Shown: piece after piece, positions 1 to 6,134 of the stretch
Position numbering within the stretch: position 1 is the first letter of the stretch
Layout: each line of letters begins with the position of its first letter
DNA from: Opitutaceae bacterium
Lineage (GTDB): Bacteria; Verrucomicrobiota; Verrucomicrobiia; Opitutales; Opitutaceae
Reading direction: 5' to 3'
Assembly: GCA_023265535.1 (NCBI GenBank)
Contig: JAHFTI010000064.1
Span: 5,179 to 12,335 of the forward strand
DNA: 7,157 nt
The notes under the pieces: model-generated
What the model was told of the DNA's origin: nothing
The model's database searches: none
What the model saw: only the letters and a program-made list of their open reading frames with translations
Translations under genes and position numbers: made by a program

Positions 1-1
1 C

Positions 2-745
2 ATGAAAACCCATCCCGTTTTGGCCCTTTGCATTGCAAGTCTCACGTTCGTCGGCGCCCTGAGCGCCGAGACCAAGGCTCCCGCCACCTGCGCGGCGCAG
101 GCGTGTTGCAAGAAGGCCCAGGCAAATGACCTGGCCGCCTTTGATGCCGCCATCCTGGCCAAGCCCTCCGAGGTGGCTGCCACGCTCGCCAGGTTCTCGG
201 GCAAGGACGCCGCCTGCACGCAGAAGCTGGCCATTCGCGCCGTCACGACTTTCTCGCAGAAGCTTCCTGCCGACAAGCTGGGCGCCGCCCTGCATGCCGT
301 CATGCAGGCCTCGGTGCGCCAGCTGACTGAGGCCACGCCCATCGCTCCGGTCGCCGCAGGCACCTCCGACGCGGACCGCCGCGAGGCCGCCCTCTCCCAG
401 GATCTCAAGCTTGCGGGCGCCGTCCATGAGCTGACCCATGCCGCCATCGATGCGGTGAAGCAGAATCTCGCAGCCCCCAGCCCCGCGGTGTCCGACTCCT
501 CCGAGCTGGTGATCGATCCGCAGGCCTTTGCCTCCCTCATGAAGGGCTCGATGGAGCAGGTGCTCCGTGGCTCCATCGCCGGCCTCGGCGACCGCGCCTC
601 GGGCATTCCCGTGGGTTACCTGCCCAGCCTCGCTTCCCTGAAGCAGGACAGCGGTTCCTACAGCTACAGCCTGCATGAGACTGCGATCGGCGAGCGCCTG
701 CCCTCCGCGGTGGCCGCGCCGGTCGAGCAGCCCGCGAAGAAGTAA
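2..745 (+). CDS. Secreted alanine-rich protein of unknown function
   Basis: I do not recognise a family for this 247-residue protein. The N-terminus is a clear signal peptide: Lys2, a hydrophobic core at about residues 6-19, and a likely signal peptidase I site after ALSA (residue 22). Export beyond the inner membrane is therefore expected. It also supports the ATG at base 2 as the true start, although the ribosome binding site lies outside the window. There is no lipobox, so it is probably not a lipoprotein. The mature part begins with a small cysteine cluster (Cys30, Cys35, Cys36) and has one more cysteine at 72. The rest is mostly helix-forming, Ala/Leu/Lys-rich sequence up to about residue 160. 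A Ser/Pro-richer tail follows, with a Ser/Tyr patch near residues 216-223 and a Pro/Lys end. No catalytic motif is visible. An intrinsic terminator lies 18 bases after the stop, so the gene ends its own transcript. The coding call is firm; the function is unknown. Confidence 0.85.
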   Translation: MKTHPVLALCIASLTFVGALSAETKAPATCAAQACCKKAQANDLAAFDAAILAKPSEVAATLARFSGKDAACTQKLAIRAVTTFSQKLPADKLGAALHAVMQASVRQLTEATPIAPVAAGTSDADRREAALSQDLKLAGAVHELTHAAIDAVKQNLAAPSPAVSDSSELVIDPQAFASLMKGSMEQVLRGSIAGLGDRASGIPVGYLPSLASLKQDSGSYSYSLHETAIGERLPSAVAAPVEQPAKK

Positions 746-763
746 GTTTCCGATAGTATCATC

Positions 764-801
764 ATCCGCCCTTTCCGGCTTTTCGGAGGGGCGGATTTTT
801 T
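764..801 (+). terminator. Intrinsic (Rho-independent) terminator after the first gene
   Basis: ATCCGCCC (764-771) pairs perfectly with GGGCGGAT (789-796). The stem can extend inward through CCG/CGG (775-777 with 784-786), leaving a small T-rich loop. A run of six T residues (796-801) follows directly. The hairpin starts 18 bases downstream of the TAA of the 2-745 gene, the usual place for an intrinsic terminator. It separates that gene from the gene pair that starts at 947. Confidence 0.88.
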
Positions 802-946
802 GTGCTCGGGAGCATAAGTGCGCCTCGATGCAGGCATCACCGTTCCTGCTGGTTTGTGGGATTACCCTAATCTGCTCTCTGTCGAGGGGTTCCCGCTTGC
901 GTGCCTCCTAAGAATTGGGCGCCTTGTTCGTGATCTCACTTAGTCC

Positions 947-1582
947 ATGAATAAACTCCTATTTGTCGCAGTGGGGTGGCTGTGCGCACTGAATGCCCTC
1001 CTGGCAATGTCCGTGAAGCAGCCGACCTTTGAGCAGCTGGTGGGCCGGGCGGAACAGATCGTGCGCGCCGAGGTGCTGGACACGCGGTGTGTGTTCAAGG
1101 GAGAGGGTGCGGACCGGCGCATCGTGACGCTGGTGAAGCTGCGCGTGGAAAAGGTGATCGTGGGGGAGGCCCCTGCGGAGATGGAGATCGAGCTGCTGGG
1201 CGGGCAGGTCGGCGACGAGGCGCTGGAGGTCGCAGGCATGACGAAGTTCCAGAAGGGCGACCGGGACATCCTGTTTGTGGCGGGCAATGGAAAGCTGTTC
1301 TGCCCGCTGGTGGCCGTGAATCATGGCCGTTTCCTGCTGGTGCCCAATGAGGGCAGGGAGGGCGAGACCGTGGCGCGTTCCGATGCGAGGCCGCTGCGCA
1401 GCGTGGCGGAAATTTCCACTCCTGTCGGAGAGCCCGCCCTGCGCGGTGCCGCTACGGCGGGTGGCGCGGCGGCCGGCGTAACGGCGTTGTCCGAGGCGAT
1501 GAGCCTTGAGCAGTTTGAGGCGAGCATCATCGAGTGCGCCAAGGCCCTGAAGAAGGGTGTGCCAGGGAGCGCCGCGAAGTGA
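947..1582 (+). CDS. Small exported protein, probable companion of the downstream matrixin-type protease
   Basis: This is a 211-residue protein with a signal peptide (MNKLL start, hydrophobic residues 4-19, probable cleavage after LLA at residue 20). The core at about residues 27-132 looks like a compact beta-rich domain. It contains alternating strands such as TLVKLRVEKVIVGE (residues 61-74), a Gly-Gly turn followed by GD (LLGGQVGD, 83-90), GDRDILFV (104-111), and a closing LVAVNHGRFLLV (121-132). Cys48 and Cys119 could form a disulfide. A low-complexity Ala/Gly stretch at about 166-181 links to a short C-terminal helix with a third cysteine (197). From memory, small exported proteins with this GG..GD...GM..F..GD..LFV pattern often lie beside matrixin-like proteases in Verrucomicrobiota and Acidobacteriota; I could not search for this. 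The gene lies 88 bases upstream of such a protease on the same strand, with no T-tract terminator between them. A chaperone, inhibitor or substrate-presenting role is possible but is inference. No clear Shine-Dalgarno precedes the ATG; the signal peptide fixes the start. Confidence 0.85.
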   Translation: MNKLLFVAVGWLCALNALLAMSVKQPTFEQLVGRAEQIVRAEVLDTRCVFKGEGADRRIVTLVKLRVEKVIVGEAPAEMEIELLGGQVGDEALEVAGMTKFQKGDRDILFVAGNGKLFCPLVAVNHGRFLLVPNEGREGETVARSDARPLRSVAEISTPVGEPALRGAATAGGAAAGVTALSEAMSLEQFEASIIECAKALKKGVPGSAAK

Positions 1583-1618
1583 ACCATGAGGGCCCGCAGC
1601 TGACTGCGCGCGTCCGAC

Positions 1619-1660
1619 GGGCAGGCGTTGCCCTCGCCCGCGATGCAGCCCGCCGGGCTG
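1619..1660 (+). other. Two GC-rich hairpins in the leader of the protease gene
   Basis: The 88-base spacer between the small exported protein and the protease gene can form two local stems. GGGCA (1619-1623) pairs with TGCCC (1629-1633). CAGCCC (1646-1651) pairs with GGGCTG (1655-1660) around a three-base loop. Neither is followed by a T tract, so they are not intrinsic terminators for + strand transcription. The second ends ten bases before the ATG at 1671 and could limit ribosome access or protect a processed mRNA end. In GC-rich DNA short hairpins also arise by chance, so a function is uncertain. Confidence 0.35.
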
Positions 1661-1670
1661 AAATGAAGCA

Positions 1671-4600
1671 ATGAGTCCTTTTCCCACCATGTCCCTTTCC
1701 CGAATCTACACGCTGTGCCTCCTTGTCGGGGCCCTCCTGATGTGCGGCGTGGCGCGTCTCTCGGCCTATGTCTTCATCAAGGATCTTCCGAAGTACACCG
1801 CGAGCTCGGTGACCTTTCAGGTGAAGCTCGGCGCGACGCCCCAGCTGAGCGGCGGGCGCACTCCCAGCTCGGTGGGCATGGAGGCGGTGGTGGCGTGGAA
1901 CCCCTACTTGGGCTCGCTCAATTTCGTTGCCAGCGAGCAGTCGGCGGGAGGTTTTTCCGAGGGCAACGGGAAGAATGAACTCTACTTTGGCACCAGTTAT
2001 CGCGGCTCCGCATTTCCCAGCGACACGCTGGCGGTCACCCTCATCAACAAGAAAGGCAGCTCGCGTGGCGAGTGCGACATCGTAGTCAACAGCTCGGAGA
2101 GCTGGGACGTTTTCACGGGCTCGCGGTATGGGACCCACGACCTGCGTCGCGTGCTCGTGCACGAGATGGGGCATGTGGTCGGACTCGATCATCCCGATGA
2201 GGCATCACAGTACATTGGCTCCCTCATGAATTCGACCTACGGCTGGGTCGAGCTGCCGACTTGGGATGACCAGGAGGGCGCCGCTGAACTTTATGGGCCT
2301 GGTCCCCAGACCATGATGCCGTCGGTCACCGACCTGACATCGGGCGGTACCCTTTACGAGGACGATTACCTGAGCATGCAGGTATCGGGAGTGGCTACGA
2401 GCTACCAATGGTACAAGGACGGCGTCGCGATCGAGGGGGCCACCTCGTTCAAGTACACGATTTCCGCACTCAAGCCGGCCGATGCCGGCCGCTACACGGT
2501 GAAGTTAAGCTCCAAGTACAATTCGCTGATGAGCGGGGAGATCGTGATCAAGGTCATCGCGCATGGGCCGCCGGTCATCACCTCGGTCTCCACTCCCGTC
2601 TCAGTGCAGGAGGGTGGCAAGATGACGCTGTCGTTAAATGTCCAAAGCCGCACTTACACATCGGCGCGCTGGTTCAAGGATGGTGTCCTGTTGCCAAGCG
2701 ATGCAAGGTATCCGTGGTACATCTGGTCCTCGACCCTGACAAACTACGACATGCGGCCGCAGGATGCCGGCTCCTACGTGCTTGAGATGAGCAACGCCTC
2801 CGGCAGCACACGCAGCGACCCGATCGTGGTCACGGTCACCCTTCCCCCGCTGCCTTCCTTCACCTCCGTTTCGAGTTCCGTGGAGACCATGACCGTGGGC
2901 TACTACCACAGGCTGACCGCCGGTGGGAACAATGTTCACACGACCTATGCTTGGTACAAGGACAACGTGCCGGTCGGCACCCCGGGCAACTCCTACGACC
3001 TTACCTTCTACGGTGTCAGGATTCAGGATGAAGGGATCTATCATTGCGTGGCCACCAATACCGCCGGCTCGGTTCGCAGCCCCGACATCATCGCCAGGGT
3101 GACCTCTGCGAGCGAGCGGGTGGTGTCACTTGGCCGATCGGACGCTGCGCTTGGAATTGGGGAGGTGCTCTATGCCGGGGTACAGCTGAACGACTATTAT
3201 CAAAAGTATTCGTTCCAGTGGTACAAGGATGGCAAGGCCCTCGAGGGGAGCAACGGTCCGTCACTTCAGCGCACAATCACTTCGGCGCTCGATGCAGGGG
3301 CTTATCACCTGGTGATCACCATAGGGGACACCGTGATGCGGACCAACACGCTTCATGTCAGCGTTGAGCCCGAACGCCTTCAGGGCAGGGCCGCCCAGCA
3401 GGGAGGGATCCTGTATTGCCTGAGCGTAGACGGCACAAAGGTGGAACGCTGGAATCTCGCCGATGGAACTGCCCTTGAAGCGCTGTCCATCGGTGCCTCC
3501 GCCCGTTGGCTGGCGGCAAGTCCGAAGGGCGTCTTTGTGGCCGTCAATGGGACGGAGGCGCAGCTCTATCGTCACACGCCAGGCTCGGGGGCCGGGTTCT
3601 CCGCCTTCAGCGCGCCACTGGCCCGCATGATCCAGGCGATCGTGCCGGTGGGGGACCTCCTTTACCTTGATCTCAGCCATGGCGGCAATCAGCCTGCGGT
3701 CTTCACCCTCAGTGCCGACACGGGCAACGCCATCGCCTACAAGGTGGCGGGCTCGGCAATCATGGCATCCATGGTGTATTCAGAAGTGAATACACGGCTC
3801 TATGGTGTCTTTGGGCGGAATGGCATGACGAACCTGTCGGAGCTCCTGGTCACAGGAGACGGACAGATCCCGGATTGGGTGCAGGGTGTGGACAGCAGGG
3901 CCTCCGGGAATTTCTGTTTCCTGATGGAGGGCGAACGCCATGTGCTCACCGATGGCGGGGTGATCTGTGCCGCGCGCGGCCGTGAGATCGTTGCCCGTCT
4001 GGATGTGCCGGTCGCGGACCATGCGGTGCTGGCGGACGGCAGCAGCATGATCCTCAGCCGTGGCCGTCTGTTGCGTCTCAACAGCAGCTTCAAGGTGGAT
4101 GCCTTCATGTCCGCCCCCGCGGGCGCCTCGCGCATTTTCCTTTCGGGAGGGAGGGGCTGGGCTCTGGTGCACGCCCCCGATGGCTCCCATTCGTTGGCAC
4201 CCATCGACCTGGGGGCCTGGCAGGCAGGTTCCCCTCCCATTCCTGGCTTTGTGGCGATCGACACGACTGGCCTGTCCCTGCCTGCCGACCTGAGCTGTGT
4301 CGACAGCACGGGGCTGCTGTATCTGGTGGACAAGGAAGGCAGCCGGGTGCGGATCTGGTCCCCCGTGGAGCGCCGGGTGACCAGTGAAATCTCACTGCGG
4401 GGTGTACCGGTCTCGAGCTGTTTCCTTTCGGACCTGGACAGCCTGATCTTTGCCTATGACGATGGATGGGTCACCCGGCTTCCCTTGGGCGGAAAGAGTG
4501 GGGAAAGGAGCATTTTCTACAAGGATACCGCGATCCGCGGCCGGGTTCTCGTTCCGGCTGGCCGGAAGGTCGCGGTTCATCTGCCTGACTCCCTTGCGCT

Positions 4601-6014
4601 CTCACTTTATGATGGGGAAACCGGTGTGTTGGCCGGGCAGGTGACGGTCCCGCAGGTCAGCCATGCGTTGGGAGCTCTGGTCTGGGTGGGGTCTGCGGAA
4701 AGTTTCTACGTGGTAAGCTATGATGGCTACTACAGTGGACACACGTTCATGCAGACTGTCCCGCTTGCGGGCGCCGGCACGGCCTTGCCCAGCAGGGATG
4801 TGGCGCTTGGAAGTGCCTCGCTCCGGACCAATGTGTCCAGCCTCCTGAGGTTCAATGCCGATGGCTCGCGGCTGGTGCTGGGCACGGGGCGCGTCGTGGA
4901 TGCGCTCACCCTGAGTTCCCTGGCTCTCCTTCCATGCCTGCCCTCCGATGCGCTCTGGACCAAGGGGGCGGCCTCCCGTTTGTGCACGATCTCTCCCGAG
5001 GCGGGCGGCGTCCGCGTCACCCGCTGGTCGGCGGATTATTCCGCCGCGGAAGCCAGCCTATGGCTCAACTGCCTTGGCCTGGCCCTGCATCAACTGCCCG
5101 ACGGCCGCCTGCTGGTGCGCGGGACTTACCTGGGTGCGCCGCGGTATTATATTTTGGATACAGACATGAGGCTGCTCAGCGAGGACAACGCGGGCACCCC
5201 GCGGCGCCTCGCCAACATGTCGGTGCAGGCCGACGTCGGCACGGGTGACGACATCCTTGTACCCGGATTTGTGATACGCGGGGACCAGGCCAAGACCGTG
5301 CTCGTGCGTGCGGTCGGACCGGGCCTGAAGCAGTTTTCCGTGACAGGGGTCCTCGAGGATCCGCAGATGAAGCTCTTCGATCGCACCCAGCTTGCCGTTG
5401 ATCAGAACAACGACTGGGGCCTGGCCACCAACGCCTCCAGGGTGCGTGAGCGCTCGAGGGATGTGAGGGCCTTCGACCTGCCCGAGGGCGGGAAGGATGC
5501 CGTGCTGCTGAAGGCCATGCAGCCGGGCCTCTACACCGTCGAGACGAAAGGGCTCGAGGGGACGACGGGGCGTGTGCTGGTGGAGCTCTATGATGCCGAC
5601 GAGGCGCCCGGGGACTGCCGCATGATCAACATGTCCGCGCGCTGCAGGGTGACTCCCGCGAGCGTGGCGGTGGGCGGTTTCGTGGTGCAGGGAGCCAAGC
5701 CCAGGAAGTTGCTCATCCGGGCCGTGGGCCCCAGGCTTGCGGACTACCAGGTCAGCGGCACCCTGGCCGATCCGAAGCTGCGCCTGTTCAGCGGACAGGC
5801 GGTGATCGCGGAGAATGACAACTGGTCCGCGGAGAGCGCGGGGACCGCGGCGCTCAAGGCGGCCTTTGAGTCGACGGGCGCATTTCCCCTGGCCGAGGGG
5901 GCGAGGGACGCGGCCATGATCGTGGAGCTGGCGCCGGGCAACTACACGGTGTGGATGGAGAGCGCCGACGGGGCCAGCGGCGTGGCCTTGCTGGAACTTT
6001 ACGAGGTCGAGTGA
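1671..6014 (+). CDS. Large exported multidomain protein: matrixin-type zinc metalloprotease, four Ig-like domains, propeller-like region, twin C-terminal domains
   Basis: A 1447-residue exported protein. Residues 1-32 form a signal peptide (hydrophobic 14-25, probable cleavage after LSA). Residues 33-210 are a matrixin/metzincin-like catalytic domain. The zinc motif is HEMGHVVGLDH (His164, Glu165, His168, Gly171, His174), followed by Asp176 and a Met-turn at SLMNS (Met186). The motif predicts zinc-dependent peptide hydrolysis outside the cytoplasm. Residues 217-565 hold four Ig-like domains, each with a W[YF]KD core (Trp247, Trp334, Trp428, Trp517) and a D-x-G-x-Y turn. Residues about 568-1170 are repetitive beta-strand sequence resembling a propeller (stretches such as WNLADG and LYDGETG) but match no family I can name. 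Residues about 1178-1311 and 1317-1447 are two copies of one domain. The protein ends in the last strand of the second copy, with no PEP-CTERM, LPXTG or transmembrane anchor. No cysteine-switch prodomain is visible. An alternative start at Met7 (base 1689) keeps the signal peptide. Neither ATG has a good Shine-Dalgarno. The substrate is unknown. Confidence is high for the protease motif and Ig repeats, lower for the propeller. Confidence 0.92.
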   Translation: MSPFPTMSLSRIYTLCLLVGALLMCGVARLSAYVFIKDLPKYTASSVTFQVKLGATPQLSGGRTPSSVGMEAVVAWNPYLGSLNFVASEQSAGGFSEGNGKNELYFGTSYRGSAFPSDTLAVTLINKKGSSRGECDIVVNSSESWDVFTGSRYGTHDLRRVLVHEMGHVVGLDHPDEASQYIGSLMNSTYGWVELPTWDDQEGAAELYGPGPQTMMPSVTDLTSGGTLYEDDYLSMQVSGVATSYQWYKDGVAIEGATSFKYTISALKPADAGRYTVKLSSKYNSLMSGEIVIKVIAHGPPVITSVSTPVSVQEGGKMTLSLNVQSRTYTSARWFKDGVLLPSDARYPWYIWSSTLTNYDMRPQDAGSYVLEMSNASGSTRSDPIVVTVTLPPLPSFTSVSSSVETMTVGYYHRLTAGGNNVHTTYAWYKDNVPVGTPGNSYDLTFYGVRIQDEGIYHCVATNTAGSVRSPDIIARVTSASERVVSLGRSDAALGIGEVLYAGVQLNDYYQKYSFQWYKDGKALEGSNGPSLQRTITSALDAGAYHLVITIGDTVMRTNTLHVSVEPERLQGRAAQQGGILYCLSVDGTKVERWNLADGTALEALSIGASARWLAASPKGVFVAVNGTEAQLYRHTPGSGAGFSAFSAPLARMIQAIVPVGDLLYLDLSHGGNQPAVFTLSADTGNAIAYKVAGSAIMASMVYSEVNTRLYGVFGRNGMTNLSELLVTGDGQIPDWVQGVDSRASGNFCFLMEGERHVLTDGGVICAARGREIVARLDVPVADHAVLADGSSMILSRGRLLRLNSSFKVDAFMSAPAGASRIFLSGGRGWALVHAPDGSHSLAPIDLGAWQAGSPPIPGFVAIDTTGLSLPADLSCVDSTGLLYLVDKEGSRVRIWSPVERRVTSEISLRGVPVSSCFLSDLDSLIFAYDDGWVTRLPLGGKSGERSIFYKDTAIRGRVLVPAGRKVAVHLPDSLALSLYDGETGVLAGQVTVPQVSHALGALVWVGSAESFYVVSYDGYYSGHTFMQTVPLAGAGTALPSRDVALGSASLRTNVSSLLRFNADGSRLVLGTGRVVDALTLSSLALLPCLPSDALWTKGAASRLCTISPEAGGVRVTRWSADYSAAEASLWLNCLGLALHQLPDGRLLVRGTYLGAPRYYILDTDMRLLSEDNAGTPRRLANMSVQADVGTGDDILVPGFVIRGDQAKTVLVRAVGPGLKQFSVTGVLEDPQMKLFDRTQLAVDQNNDWGLATNASRVRERSRDVRAFDLPEGGKDAVLLKAMQPGLYTVETKGLEGTTGRVLVELYDADEAPGDCRMINMSARCRVTPASVAVGGFVVQGAKPRKLLIRAVGPRLADYQVSGTLADPKLRLFSGQAVIAENDNWSAESAGTAALKAAFESTGAFPLAEGARDAAMIVELAPGNYTVWMESADGASGVALLELYEVE
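2319..3365 (+). repeat. Four tandem Ig-like domains within the protease
   Basis: This is a protein-level tandem repeat of about 85-90 residues per unit, at roughly residues 217-298, 299-390, 391-478 and 479-565. Each unit has a central W-[YF]-K-D strand and, 30-45 residues later, an I-set-like turn (PADAGRY, PQDAGSY, IQDEGIY, ALDAGAY). The canonical Ig disulfide is absent: only the third unit keeps a cysteine after the tyrosine (YHCVAT), and it has no partner before its tryptophan. The units are diverged at the DNA level, so this is an old duplication rather than a recent one. Such domains commonly act as spacers or carbohydrate/protein-binding modules in secreted bacterial enzymes; the role here is inferred. 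Confidence 0.85.
5202..6011 (+). repeat. Duplicated C-terminal domain of the protease (two copies of about 130 residues)
   Basis: The two copies align along their length. RRLANMS pairs with CRMINMS; VLVRAVGPGL with LLIRAVGPRL; VTGVLEDPQMKLF with VSGTLADPKLRLF; the NNDW and NDNW cores match. AFDLPEGGKDAVLL pairs with AFPLAEGARDAAMI, PGLYTVE with PGNYTVW, and GRVLVELYD with GVALLELYE. The first copy spans residues about 1178-1311 and the second 1317-1447, the natural C-terminus. I associate this beta-rich module with the C-terminal ends of many exported Verrucomicrobiota proteins, often in tandem. Its function is not established as far as I know; surface retention or a secretion signal are guesses. 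Confidence 0.85.
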
Positions 6015-6033
6015 GCCGGCCGCGGCTGGCATG

Positions 6034-6062
6034 AAAAAGGGTTCCGGGGATTCCGGAACCCT
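6034..6062 (-). terminator. Intrinsic terminator in the convergent gap, oriented mainly for purB
   Basis: GGGTTCCGG (6039-6047) pairs perfectly with CCGGAACCC (6053-6061) around a five-base loop, with one further A-T pair at 6038/6062. Read on the minus strand the hairpin is followed by five T residues (6034-6038 on the + strand are AAAAA), which makes a good terminator for purB about 75 bases past its stop. On the + strand the hairpin is followed by TGTTGTAG, a weak tail, so it could also stop transcription from the protease gene, but less efficiently. Confidence 0.82.
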
Positions 6063-6134
6063 GTTGTAGTGAGGTGGTGGATACGCACCGCCGCGGGCAG
6101 GTGGGGGCCCGTGTCCGCGGCTGCGGCGCCGCGT

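Noticed and set aside
802..946. Possible sigma-70-type promoter (TTGGGC near 915 with ACTTAG 17 bases later)
   Set aside because: The -10 match is poor and would leave almost no leader before the ATG at 947. Not supportable.
947..1770. Lipoprotein signal in the two exported proteins (Cys13 of the small one, Cys25 of the protease)
   Set aside because: The residue before each cysteine is Leu or Met, not the small residue needed in a lipobox. Signal peptidase I sites further on fit better.
959..2192. Minus-strand open frames opposite the small exported protein gene and the start of the protease gene
   Set aside because: They have no signal, domain or plausible composition. The + strand frames carry signal peptides and a catalytic motif.
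5058..6032. Long minus-strand open frame (324 codons) opposite the end of the protease gene
   Set aside because: Its translation is His/Arg/Pro-rich with no family features. It lies entirely opposite well-recognised duplicated domains; it is a GC-rich shadow frame.
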